From: JAUSNA01 sp964511965 | Lineage (GTDB): Bacteria; Patescibacteriota; Microgenomatia; Levybacterales; GWA1-39-11 | DNA: 9,898 nucleotides | Direction: 5' to 3' | Assembly: GCA_964511965.1 (NCBI GenBank) | Contig: CAZEGF010000044.1 | Coordinates: forward strand, 1 to 9,898 | Part shown: piece by piece, positions 1 to 6,833 of the stretch | How the letters are laid out: every line of letters begins with the position of its first letter | How positions within the stretch are numbered: position 1 is the stretch's first letter | Program-made: the position numbers and the translations under genes | Notes under the pieces: generated by a model | Told to the model about the DNA's origin: nothing | Database searches by the model: none | The model's input: the letters and a program-made list of their open reading frames with translations, nothing else

Positions 1-770
1 CAAATGACAGGTTTTGTTATATGTCCTATTTCCAAAAGTTTTGCCAATTTATATTCGTCCTCTCCCCCCAACTCTCCGTAATAAACAATAGCCTTTGTCT
101 TCTCGTCTTTTTGAGCAATCATAAGAGCATCGACCGGTTCCAAAAGTGGAAACCTGTCTCCTCCAAATGAGAGTGAGAAGCTAATTTTGTTATGGGTACT
201 ATTTACTACATTAATTATTTCGTTAACCATTCCTCCGGACGCTGACAAGACACAAACTCCTCCTTTTGATAAGAGTCCCGATGATGTAATTTGTTTTAAA
301 GAAACTCCACCAATTGCCCCAAGCTTTAGTGATCCCGGAACAACAAGTCCAACGCTTGAGGGACCGATTATTGTGACATTTTTGTCTTTGGCATATTCAA
401 AAAGATCAATTGAATGCTTTTCAGGAACACCTTCTGCAAAAATTGTTCCAATTTTCATACTTGGAAATGTGTCAATAGCCTCAACCATTGAAGTTAATAC
501 ACGTCTACCTGAGCTTACATTAAGAACCGTGTTAACATCTTTTTTCACGTTTTGACTAACTTGTGACAGGGCAGAGTAGACCGGTAAAAGTACTTCCCTC
601 TTACCAAAGAAAAATCGTACAAATTTCCGACCGGTTGCCACGATTCCGATAATAGATGGGGTGGTGTGCCCTATCAAAAAATCGTAATCCAGCATCGATT
701 GGATAATCCCCGGATGATTTCCGATTACTATTATTTTTGACTGTGATTTTCTGATTTCTTCAATATTCAT
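1..770 (-). CDS. aclA: ATP-citrate lyase, SucD-like/citryl-CoA-lyase subunit (AclA), N-terminal part, truncated by window edge
   Basis: This open frame starts at ATG 770 and runs off the left edge; 256 residues are visible with no stop. The translation follows the second half of animal ATP-citrate lyase rather than ordinary SucD. It has QSMLDYDF (about 24-31), EILLPVY-like REVLLPVY (58-65), TIIGPSSVG (133-141), an SASGGMVNEI stretch (176-185), FGGDRFP (202-208) and GELGGEDEYKLAK (232-244). These form the CoA-binding and CoA-ligase folds. The catalytic phospho-histidine loop and the C-terminal citrate-synthase-like domain would lie beyond the window, so I cannot see whether this is a full AclA (about 600 residues in Chlorobium) or a shorter citryl-CoA synthetase subunit (CcsB type). 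The partner gene aclB lies upstream, with one S23-family gene in between; the spacer to that gene's stop is 6 bp. No Shine-Dalgarno is visible, so co-transcription from upstream is likely. The family is certain; the exact enzyme class is less so. Confidence 0.88.
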   Translation of the reverse strand, partial: MNIEEIRKSQSKIIVIGNHPGIIQSMLDYDFLIGHTTPSIIGIVATGRKFVRFFFGKREVLLPVYSALSQVSQNVKKDVNTVLNVSSGRRVLTSMVEAIDTFPSMKIGTIFAEGVPEKHSIDLFEYAKDKNVTIIGPSSVGLVVPGSLKLGAIGGVSLKQITSSGLLSKGGVCVLSASGGMVNEIINVVNSTHNKISFSLSFGGDRFPLLEPVDALMIAQKDEKTKAIVYYGELGGEDEYKLAKLLEIGHITKPVI

Positions 771-776
771 TTTGTT

Positions 777-1175
777 TTAAACTCGATTTATGATTTTTGA
801 TTCATGATTTATGAACGTTTTTGATTTTTTTATGAATCCTTGCAATAACTGATGAGTTACATTTGCTTGTTCCATCAAAACATTGAAGTCGTTTGTATTT
901 AAATAGTTTATATCTTTCGCAATTAATAGAAAGTTTTTTAATTCAGTTAATGAACCCTGAGCCATATAATAAAAGTTTATTTTATCTGGATATGTATGCC
1001 TTCCAAATCCCTCTGCGATGTTTGCTGTTACTGAAGAGGCAGCTCTTCTCATTTGATTTATCATCGAGTAGGTTTCTTCTTTTGGAAACTTTTTAGTATT
1101 TTCATAGACACCGATAACAAGCTTATGTCCTTCTTGCCAAACATGTAGGTCTGTAAATGCAACTATTTTATTCAT
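777..1175 (-). CDS. Four-helix-bundle protein, S23 (23S rRNA intervening-sequence protein) family
   Basis: A 132-residue protein with the S23/TIGR02436 pattern: FTDLHVWQEGHKL (7-19), FPKEETYSMINQMRRAASSV (30-49), NIAEGFGR (52-59) and GSLTELKNFLLIA (74-86), all on predicted helices. Relatives were first known from intervening sequences in 23S rRNA genes. They also occur as free-standing genes in many bacteria, and their biochemical role is not established. Here it is free-standing, placed between aclB and aclA. Its start codon falls inside one 7-bp repeat array (1173-1200). Its last 13 residues, from Thr120, are encoded by another (785-819), so the tail is probably read-through of repeat spacer rather than conserved protein. 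An exact 10-bp inverted repeat (784-793 and 1172-1181) brackets the gene. No Shine-Dalgarno is present. Confidence 0.9.
   Translation of the reverse strand: MNKIVAFTDLHVWQEGHKLVIGVYENTKKFPKEETYSMINQMRRAASSVTANIAEGFGRHTYPDKINFYYMAQGSLTELKNFLLIAKDINYLNTNDFNVLMEQANVTHQLLQGFIKKSKTFINHESKIINRV
785..819. repeat. 7-bp tandem repeat array at the 3' end of the S23 gene
   Basis: GA dinucleotides recur exactly every 7 bases at 785, 792, 799, 806 and 813, giving five degenerate units such as GATTTAT and GATTCAT. The 9-mer GATTTATGA appears twice, 21 bp apart. The array overlaps the last 13 codons of the minus-strand S23 gene and ends just before the aclA start. Because 7 is not a multiple of 3, the encoded peptide would repeat every seven residues, and it does so weakly. 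Confidence 0.75.
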
Positions 1176-1200
1176 AAATCGTACTTCTTAAATCTTAAAT
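1173..1200. repeat. 7-bp tandem repeat array between aclB and the S23 gene
   Basis: Cytosine-led heptamers start at 1173, 1180, 1187 and 1194; two neighbouring units are both CTTAAAT and another is CGTACTT. The array fills the whole spacer between the aclB stop (1202-1200) and the S23 start (1175) and includes that start codon. Its CGTACTT unit is shared exactly with the array upstream of aclB at 2410-2416. Confidence 0.75.
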
Positions 1201-2387
1201 CAAGATACATGATCTATCGCCGGTTCTACTATGTCTGTTAGTACTAGTTCTGGGCCATGAATCTCCCCCAAAAGTCCCTCTTTTTCCAAAAATGCATGCA
1301 TCTGCGATAACCCCTCTTCTTGATGAGGTCCACCTCGTCTAACAAAAATTTTCACATTTTGGGCACGCAATTTTTCAGATACTTCACCAAGTGCCTTTAT
1401 TATTCCTTTGAAAGTTATCCTGACATCAGTAAAGTTGGCCACCCCTCCGGATATTATGATCGATTTATTATGGGATGTGGAGCGGAGTAGAGTACTCAAA
1501 ATTTGCTTTACATACAAATATGTTTCTTCCTCTGTTGGGCTACCACTATACTCTCCATAATTTGCTAATTCATTTCCTTTACCTTTCTGATATATCTCGT
1601 CAGCCGTAACAAGTGAGGCTCCCCCACCCGATAACAAAACAAAAATAGAACCATTGGGATTTATAAGTTGAAAGCTTAATGCCGCTGGGGTCGTTTCTTT
1701 TAGCTCTTCAATTGCTTTTTCTTCTTCAGTTTTTTGTACTCTCCCACCCTCCCGAAAGTCATTTTTACTCCACGCGCCATCTACAAAAAACGACGCTTCA
1801 CTATCTACTTCAACAGCAGCATCAAGGAAATAATATTTCTCATCCATAGAAACTAAAGGATTTATCTCAAGAAATGAAAAATAATAGTTATCAAATGCAG
1901 TAATAATGCTTTCCAAAGTCTCGACTTTAATTTGCAATGTTTTTGCGATATCCTCGTATTGGGAATAATCAGTAAGAATTGCAGTTGTTATCGAATCTTT
2001 ATTTTCTTCGATGTCTATTCCACCTTTCGTTGAATAATGGACTCTCTTTCCTTCACGAACTCGCTCGATTGCCAGATAAAACTCGTCACTACTTTCATGA
2101 TCGACGAACTCCTCAAGTATGAAATATGAAAATCCCTTCTCTTTAAGTTTTCCTATTTCTTCCTCAATGTTTTCTTTTGTTACACCAAGTGTAATGAGTC
2201 CTTTTTTCTTTCTTTGTTTTACTCCTTGATCAACTTTGAGGACATATTTTTCCCCCTCCCCCATTTGGGATTTAAGGTTTTCTATATATTCTTTAGTGGT
2301 ATCAATTGGAACTCCACTGTAGGGAACTTCTAAAAAATCGTAGAGGATTTTTTTAGCACGAAACTCGGATATTTTTTTTCTCGCCAT
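1200..2387 (-). CDS. aclB: ATP-citrate lyase, ATP-grasp (SucC-like) subunit AclB
   Basis: The 395-residue protein matches the N-terminal part of animal ATP-citrate lyase and the small bacterial subunit AclB (about 400 residues), so it appears complete. It has an ATP-grasp half with YVLKVDQ (48-54), GGID (122-125) and the metal-site motif EINPLV (174-179). This is followed by the CoA-ligase/citrate-binding half with GGGAS (254-258), NELANYGEYSG (272-282), GGVANFT (314-320), TFKGI (325-329) and FVRRGGP (348-354). The ANFT and RRGG stretches correspond to the citrate-contacting Asn/Thr and Arg of the human enzyme. That separates it from plain succinyl-CoA synthetase beta chains. Together with AclA it would convert citrate, ATP and CoA into acetyl-CoA, oxaloacetate, ADP and phosphate in the cytoplasm. 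The start at 2387 is supported by the motif order and by an extended -10 element whose predicted start point is the ATG itself. fusA ends 71 bp upstream. Confidence 0.93.
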   Translation of the reverse strand: MARKKISEFRAKKILYDFLEVPYSGVPIDTTKEYIENLKSQMGEGEKYVLKVDQGVKQRKKKGLITLGVTKENIEEEIGKLKEKGFSYFILEEFVDHESSDEFYLAIERVREGKRVHYSTKGGIDIEENKDSITTAILTDYSQYEDIAKTLQIKVETLESIITAFDNYYFSFLEINPLVSMDEKYYFLDAAVEVDSEASFFVDGAWSKNDFREGGRVQKTEEEKAIEELKETTPAALSFQLINPNGSIFVLLSGGGASLVTADEIYQKGKGNELANYGEYSGSPTEEETYLYVKQILSTLLRSTSHNKSIIISGGVANFTDVRITFKGIIKALGEVSEKLRAQNVKIFVRRGGPHQEEGLSQMHAFLEKEGLLGEIHGPELVLTDIVEPAIDHVS

Positions 2388-2393
2388 GTAGTT

Positions 2394-2402
2394 ATTTTAA
2401 CA
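2394..2402 (-). promoter_or_regulatory. Extended -10 promoter of aclB, predicted leaderless
   Basis: On the minus strand TG, one T, then TAAAAT ends 6 bases before the aclB ATG. A start point about 7 bases past the hexamer would coincide with the A of the ATG. No convincing -35 box is seen; the 7-bp array at 2410-2437 occupies that region. Confidence 0.6.
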
Positions 2403-2409
2403 GAAAGTG

Positions 2410-2437
2410 CGTACTTAATACTTAATTCTTGCTGCTT
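2410..2437. repeat. 7-bp tandem repeat array upstream of aclB
   Basis: CTT recurs at the end of four consecutive heptamers (2414, 2421, 2428 and 2435), with units such as CGTACTT and AATACTT. It lies between the fusA stop and the aclB -10 element, where a -35 or upstream element would be expected. The first unit is identical to one in the array at 1173-1200. Confidence 0.65.
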
Positions 2438-2458
2438 TATTCTAGACTGAGGAAACTA

Positions 2459-4588
2459 TCACTCTTCTTTCGGAACGAAGTTAGATTTTGCTTTGATTTG
2501 TTCTTGGATTTGTACTGGTACTTCCTCGTAGTGAGAGGGCTCCATATATGCATTTGCTCGACCCTGAGTAAGAGATCTAAGCGTTGTAATGTAACCTGAC
2601 AATTCTGCAAGTGGAACTTGAGCAAGAATTATTCTTGAATTTCCCCGTTCCTCGCTGCCTGAGATTTGAGCTCTCTTTGCAGAAAGATCTCCGATAACAT
2701 CTCCCATAAATTCATCAGGAGTTGTAACTTCAACCTTCATGATAGGCTCAAGAAGTGTTACTTTTGCTTCCCGTGCTCCCTTTTGGAAAGCCTGAGATCC
2801 TGCGATTTTAAATGCGATTTCTGAAGAGTCAACATCATGATAGGTTCCATCATAAAGCTCTACTCTAACATCCACAACCGGATATCCAAACATAACTCCC
2901 CGCTCCATTGCTTCTTTTATACCTTTCTCAACCGGTGGGATAAATTCTGCAGGAATTGCTCCTCCCTTAATGGAGTTAACAAATTCAAATCCCTCACCTC
3001 TACCCTTTGGTTCAATTCTGATAAGAACGTGTCCATATTGTCCACGTCCTCCGGTTTGCTTTATGTATTTAAATTCTGCGCTCGCATTACCCAAAATTGT
3101 TTCTTTATAAGCAACTTGTGGAGCTCCAACATTTGCCTCAACTCCCATTTCCCGCTTCATGCGTTCAACCATAATTTCAAGTTGTAGTTCCCCAACTCCA
3201 CTCATAATAGTCTGTCCAGTCTCGTGATCCATTTTTACGGTAAAAGTAGGATCTTCCTCCATGAGTCTTTTCATTGCTGCTCCCAATTTTTCCTGATCGG
3301 ATTTTGTCTTCGGTTCTATTGCAAGTGAAATAACTGGATCCCTAAAAGTGATTTTTTGAAGAACGATTGGTTTTGCTTCATCACAAAGAGTGTCTCCGGT
3401 TATGGTATCTTTAAATCCTACGATTGCTACAATTTCTCCGGCGTACGCTTCTTTAATTTCTTCCCGTTGATTTGCGTGCATTAGAAGCAAACGCCCTACC
3501 CGCTCTTTTATATCTTTTGTTGAATTGTATGCATAACTTCCACTTACAATTTTTCCGGAATAAAGTCTGACGTAGGTAATTTTTCCAACGTGTGGATCAA
3601 CTTGAACTTTAAATGCAAATCCGGTAAATGCTTCATCAGGGGTTAATTTTCTGGTTTCTTCCTGTTCTGTCTTTGGATTAATACCCGTGACAGTTTCAAG
3701 ATCAACAGGGGATGGCAAAAAGTCGATTACTGCATCAAGAAGTGGTTGGATTCCTTTATTTCTAAGTGATGTTCCTGCAAAAACTGGGACAACTTTGTAT
3801 GCAATAGTTGCTGCTCTGAGTGCCGCCTTTAATTCGTCGTATCCGATTTCTTCGCCATTGAGATATTTCTCAAGAAGAGCGTCATCTGTCTCTGCAATTT
3901 TTTCAATGAGTTGTTCTCTATATTTTTTGACCATTTCAGTCATTCCATCAGGAACCTCATCTAACACTTCAAATTTTGCTCCCAACTCTTCTCCACTCCA
4001 GATATAAGATTTTTCGTCTAGAACATGATAAATTCCTTTGAAGTCATTTTCTGCTCCGATTGGAAGACCGATTGTGACCGGGTTTGCTCCAAGTCTATCG
4101 ATAACTGACTGGATTGTTTTTTCATAATCCGCTCCGAGTTTGTCCATTTTGTTGATAAAACAGATTCTTGGAACATTGTATTTATCTGCCTGGCGCCACA
4201 CAGTTTCAGACTGCGACTGAACACCCTCTTCAGCGTCAAGAACTGTTATTGCTCCATCCAAAACCCTAAGCGAGCGCTCTACTTCTGCAGTAAAATCAAC
4301 GTGTCCGGGGGTATCGATAAGATTAAATCTGTGGTCTTTCCAAAATGTTGTTGTTGCTGCGGAAACAATAGTGATACCACGTTCCCGTTCCTGATCCATC
4401 CAGTCCATGGTTGCTGCTCCTTCATGAACTTCACCAATTTTGTACGTTCTTCCTGTGTAATAAAGGATGCGTTCTGAAGTTGTGGTTTTACCTGCATCGA
4501 TATGCGCAATAATTCCGAAATTTCGGATTTTGTCGAGTGCGACGTTTCTGTCCTTTGTTACTGTTGTTAATGGGGCTGAACCGGCCAT
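2459..4588 (-). CDS. fusA: Translation elongation factor G
   Basis: A 709-residue translational GTPase, close to the roughly 700 residues of E. coli EF-G. The G domain carries AHIDAGKT (28-35, P-loop), RGIT (70-73, switch I), DTPGH (92-96, switch II) and NKMD (146-149, base recognition). The G' insert, domain II, the two ferredoxin-like domains III and V, and domain IV follow in order, ending with the conserved stretch LRSLTQGRANAYMEPSHYEE (670-689). It translocates tRNA and mRNA on the ribosome after peptide bond formation and assists ribosome recycling. The N-terminus is about ten residues longer than usual. A TATAAT abuts the ATG directly and cannot serve this start, and no in-frame start lies just downstream, so transcription probably begins about 93 bases upstream. 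There is no Shine-Dalgarno. The gene is complete and uses TGA as stop. Confidence 0.99.
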   Translation of the reverse strand: MAGSAPLTTVTKDRNVALDKIRNFGIIAHIDAGKTTTSERILYYTGRTYKIGEVHEGAATMDWMDQERERGITIVSAATTTFWKDHRFNLIDTPGHVDFTAEVERSLRVLDGAITVLDAEEGVQSQSETVWRQADKYNVPRICFINKMDKLGADYEKTIQSVIDRLGANPVTIGLPIGAENDFKGIYHVLDEKSYIWSGEELGAKFEVLDEVPDGMTEMVKKYREQLIEKIAETDDALLEKYLNGEEIGYDELKAALRAATIAYKVVPVFAGTSLRNKGIQPLLDAVIDFLPSPVDLETVTGINPKTEQEETRKLTPDEAFTGFAFKVQVDPHVGKITYVRLYSGKIVSGSYAYNSTKDIKERVGRLLLMHANQREEIKEAYAGEIVAIVGFKDTITGDTLCDEAKPIVLQKITFRDPVISLAIEPKTKSDQEKLGAAMKRLMEEDPTFTVKMDHETGQTIMSGVGELQLEIMVERMKREMGVEANVGAPQVAYKETILGNASAEFKYIKQTGGRGQYGHVLIRIEPKGRGEGFEFVNSIKGGAIPAEFIPPVEKGIKEAMERGVMFGYPVVDVRVELYDGTYHDVDSSEIAFKIAGSQAFQKGAREAKVTLLEPIMKVEVTTPDEFMGDVIGDLSAKRAQISGSEERGNSRIILAQVPLAELSGYITTLRSLTQGRANAYMEPSHYEEVPVQIQEQIKAKSNFVPKEE

Positions 4589-4605
4589 ATTATATAAAGA
4601 AAAAA

Positions 4606-4682
4606 CTCAAAGCTCAAATGTCAAAAATCAAAACTTATTTGTATCTAAAGTTCTGAAATCTGAGATCTGAATTTTGAGATCT
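4606..4682. repeat. 7-bp tandem repeat array forming the fusA leader
   Basis: Eleven consecutive degenerate heptamers run without phase change. They begin with CTCAAAG and CTCAAAT and end with GAATTTT and GAGATCT; the 8-mer TGAGATCT recurs 14 bp apart. If the promoter at 4688-4696 is used, the array makes up nearly all of the fusA 5' untranslated leader. Confidence 0.75.
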
Positions 4683-4687
4683 AGACT

Positions 4688-4696
4688 ATTGTACCA
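4688..4696 (-). promoter_or_regulatory. Probable extended -10 promoter of fusA
   Basis: On the minus strand TG, one G, then TACAAT, predicting a start near 4681 and a leader of about 93 nt. The -35 position holds only TTTATT, so recognition would rest on the extended -10. The predicted start coincides with the edge of the heptamer array. Confidence 0.5.
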
Positions 4697-4739
4697 AATT
4701 GAGGTTAGAAAATAAAGAGGCAGAGAGTTTTCGATGCGT

Positions 4740-5081
4740 TTATTTGTTTTTTGAAAGTAGCAAAAAAGTTCCGGATATTACAGGCATCACAAAAAACATT
4801 AATTCAACAATTATTACAGTTGAGAGTTGACTATGAAAATTTGCTAAAAACAATACTCCCAATATTGTTCCAACAATTATCAATAAATATCCAACCCAAT
4901 CACTATCAAATACAGCAAAAAAGAAAAATATTATTAAAGGAAGGACTTGCAAAAAGTGAAAGTACGCACCGGGAGTATTACCAATCATTTCACCAATTCC
5001 AAAGAATAACAAAAAAGAAATTGGCACTAATAGCAAAGCTAATCCAATTTTTTTAAATAATTTATATTTGTTAATTTTCAT
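4740..5081 (-). CDS. Small four-helix integral membrane protein of unknown function
   Basis: This 113-residue protein is almost entirely hydrophobic after a basic N-terminus (MKINKYKLFKK), with likely membrane segments at about 12-30, 42-58, 62-80 and 87-109. No cysteines, charged pore residues or enzyme motifs are visible. The size and the closing segment resemble small uncharacterised membrane proteins of the DUF7670 kind, but that is an impression from memory. It lies 55 bp after guaA and 151 bp before fusA on the same strand. It has the only plausible ribosome-binding site in the window, AAGGA, although only 3 bases separate it from the ATG. A TAAAAA in the same place where other genes here have a -10 box is an alternative reading. 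The overlapping plus-strand frame is polar and has the look of an antisense shadow. Confidence 0.75.
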   Translation of the reverse strand: MKINKYKLFKKIGLALLLVPISFLLFFGIGEMIGNTPGAYFHFLQVLPLIIFFFFAVFDSDWVGYLLIIVGTILGVLFLANFHSQLSTVIIVELMFFVMPVISGTFLLLSKNK

Positions 5082-5136
5082 AGTTCCTTTTTACAATTTT
5101 TAGTAAAAAAGTACTATGATTTGTATCACTTACCAT

Positions 5137-6666
5137 CTATTCCCACTCCATAGTAGCCGGGGGTTTGGTTGTAATATCAAATACAACACGAGAAACATCA
5201 GGAACTTCATTTACAATTCGTGATGAAATGTTTTGCAAAATGTCATATGGGATCCTGGCCCACGTTGTTGTCATAACATCTCGTGACTCAATAATTCGAA
5301 GTGCAACAACTTCAGAAAAACTTCTTCCGTCCCCCTTAACTGCTGTAGAATATGCATCGGTCATTATTGGAAATGACATATACACTTTGTCGAGTAAATT
5401 TGCTTTCTTTAACTCTTCCAAAATTATCCCATCAGCTTTTATTTCTTGAGAAAGTCTTTTTTCACTAACTACTCCACGTATCCTAATTGCATATCCGGGT
5501 CCCGGGAAAGTCTGCTTCCAAATAAATTCTTTAGGAAGTCCCAGTTTTGCTCCGATTGCTCGCACTTCATCTTTATAAAATTCTCTGACTGGTTCTAACA
5601 ATTTCATTCTCATGTGCTTAGGGAGGCCTCCAACGTTATGGTGTGATTTTATTTTTGCCGCGTGTTTTGTCCCCTTACTTTCAATAACATCACTATATAT
5701 TGTTCCTTGCATCAAAAATTCAGGTTTTATTCCTTTTTCTTCCAATTTATCCAACTCTCGTTCAAATACTTCAATGTAGTGTCTTCCAATAATTTTTCTC
5801 TTCTCTTCAGGATCGCGTACTCCGGAAAGAAGTACAATCATTTCTTTTTTGCATTCAACAATAATAGGTTTTATTCCCACATGATCAAAAATATTTTTAA
5901 CCTGCTCCCGGGCATCCGCTCGTTGTAAACCATTATCAACAAAGATAGGGAAAAAATGATCACCGATTGCCTTTGCAGTCATTACAGCAGCAACCGTACT
6001 GTCCACCCCACCTGACACTGCTCCTATTACATATCCATCTCCCACAGTCTCCTTAATACCATTTATGAGACTTGATGTTGAGATCTTTTGAGTGCTTGTA
6101 GTAATTCCACACACTTCCAAAAAGTTTCTTAAAATTTCAGTTCCGTATTCAGTGTGGTCTACCTCCGGATGGAACTGAAGTCCATATACTTTTTCTTTCG
6201 TATTCCCTGTAATTGCAAAACGCATATTTGCTGTCTTTCCAATAACTTTCATGCCTGTAGGAACTTTGATTATTTCATCTCCATGACTCATCCAAACAGT
6301 AAATTCAGGTGCTACATTTTTAACAATAATATTATCTTTTCCTTTTAATGTGAGTCCTACTTTTGCAGGTCCATATTCCTTCTTACCGGCGATAACCTCT
6401 CCCCCATTGAGATGCGCCATTAATTGAAATCCATAACAAATTCCGAGTAGTGGAATGCCTAAAGAAAAAATACTAGGATCAATGGTTGGTGCTCCTTTTT
6501 CATACACAGAAGATGGACCTCCGGATAGGATGATACCATCAGGTTCCGGAAGCATTCCGGGTCTAAATTTTTCTGGGGTAATTATTGAGACTGGAACACC
6601 AAGATCTTTAATGCGCCGCGCTATCAAATGGGAAGTTTGGGAACCGAAGTCGATAACAATTATCAT
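5137..6666 (-). CDS. guaA: GMP synthase (glutamine-hydrolysing)
   Basis: A complete 509-residue two-domain enzyme (E. coli 525). The N-terminal class I glutamine amidotransferase domain starts at once with MIIVIDFGSQ. It holds the nucleophile elbow GICYG (Cys77) and the partner residues His166 and Glu168 in LQFHPE. The ATP pyrophosphatase domain carries the PP-loop SGGVDS (218-223). The C-terminal dimerisation part contains SHHNVGGLP (341-349), TFPGPGYAIRIRG (386-398) and the terminal TTKPPATMEWE (499-509), which fixes the C-terminus. It turns XMP, ATP and glutamine into GMP in the cytoplasm, the last step of guanine nucleotide synthesis. The start needs no alteration because the first codon begins the first beta strand. 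It is divergently oriented from pepP and has its own -35/-10 promoter. There is no Shine-Dalgarno. Confidence 0.99.
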   Translation of the reverse strand: MIIVIDFGSQTSHLIARRIKDLGVPVSIITPEKFRPGMLPEPDGIILSGGPSSVYEKGAPTIDPSIFSLGIPLLGICYGFQLMAHLNGGEVIAGKKEYGPAKVGLTLKGKDNIIVKNVAPEFTVWMSHGDEIIKVPTGMKVIGKTANMRFAITGNTKEKVYGLQFHPEVDHTEYGTEILRNFLEVCGITTSTQKISTSSLINGIKETVGDGYVIGAVSGGVDSTVAAVMTAKAIGDHFFPIFVDNGLQRADAREQVKNIFDHVGIKPIIVECKKEMIVLLSGVRDPEEKRKIIGRHYIEVFERELDKLEEKGIKPEFLMQGTIYSDVIESKGTKHAAKIKSHHNVGGLPKHMRMKLLEPVREFYKDEVRAIGAKLGLPKEFIWKQTFPGPGYAIRIRGVVSEKRLSQEIKADGIILEELKKANLLDKVYMSFPIMTDAYSTAVKGDGRSFSEVVALRIIESRDVMTTTWARIPYDILQNISSRIVNEVPDVSRVVFDITTKPPATMEWE

Positions 6667-6671
6667 ATGCT

Positions 6672-6706
6672 TAGTTTGTAGTTCGTAGTACGTAGTTTGT
6701 AGTTGG
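6672..6706. repeat. 7-bp tandem repeat array upstream of guaA
   Basis: Five consecutive heptamers all begin TAG on the plus strand, for example TAGTTTG and TAGTTCG; the 12-mer TAGTTTGTAGTT occurs twice, 21 bp apart. Read in the guaA direction the units are of the form CAAACTA. The array lies in the predicted guaA leader, ending 5 bases before the ATG. It is the inverted counterpart of the array at 6779-6813. Confidence 0.85.
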
Positions 6707-6739
6707 CGAACAAAGCGAAAGAAGAGATTTTCATAATTT

Positions 6740-6768
6740 AATATATTAGAAAGTTATCGTAGAGTCAA
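6740..6768 (-). promoter_or_regulatory. Sigma-70-type promoter of guaA
   Basis: On the minus strand TTGACT (6768-6763), a 17-base spacer, then TATATT (6745-6740); each hexamer matches consensus at 5 of 6 positions. The predicted start near 6733 gives a leader of about 67 nt that includes the heptamer array. Confidence 0.6.
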
Positions 6769-6778
6769 TTCCCAGTTG

Positions 6779-6813
6779 CTATAAACTACAAGCTATAAAC
6801 TATAAACTGTAAT
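6779..6813. repeat. 7-bp tandem repeat array upstream of pepP
   Basis: Five consecutive heptamers all begin CT, for example CTATAAA (three copies) and CTACAAG. The 11-mer GCTATAAACTA recurs 14 bp apart. The phase continues through two more heptamers into the pepP -10 element, whose TTATAAT occupies one full unit. In the direction of pepP the units resemble those that guaA has in its own direction. Confidence 0.85.
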
Positions 6814-6818
6814 CAGAA

Positions 6819-6827
6819 TGTTATAAT
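6819..6827 (+). promoter_or_regulatory. Consensus extended -10 promoter of pepP, predicted leaderless
   Basis: TG, one T, then a perfect TATAAT, with 6 bases to the ATG at 6834, so the expected start point is the first base of the codon. No -35 box is recognisable; the 7-bp array covers that region. Confidence 0.7.
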
Positions 6828-6833
6828 TGTCAC

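Noticed and set aside
187..555. Plus-strand open frame of 122 residues
   Set aside because: It lies antisense to aclA, whose conserved motifs cover the same bases; the plus-strand translation shows no family pattern.
784..1181. Insertion sequence with terminal inverted repeats around the S23 gene
   Set aside because: The inverted repeat is only 10 bp, no transposase is present and no target duplication is seen; kept only as a finding about a possible cassette.
1200..2387. Succinyl-CoA synthetase beta subunit (sucC)
   Set aside because: The NELANYGEYSG, ANFT and FVRRGGP stretches are specific to ATP-citrate lyase and citryl-CoA synthetase chains.
2459..2461. Recoded TGA (glycine), as in Gracilibacteria or SR1
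   Set aside because: TGA ends fusA and aclB exactly at the expected C-termini, and no in-frame TGA occurs within conserved genes.
2437..2625. Minus-strand 62-residue frame overlapping the end of fusA
   Set aside because: It overlaps the conserved EF-G C-terminus in another frame and has no own start signal.
4751..5056. Plus-strand open frame of 101 residues rich in Gln, Lys and Leu
   Set aside because: Its composition is what the complement of a hydrophobic gene yields. The minus-strand frame has four coherent membrane segments and a better start.
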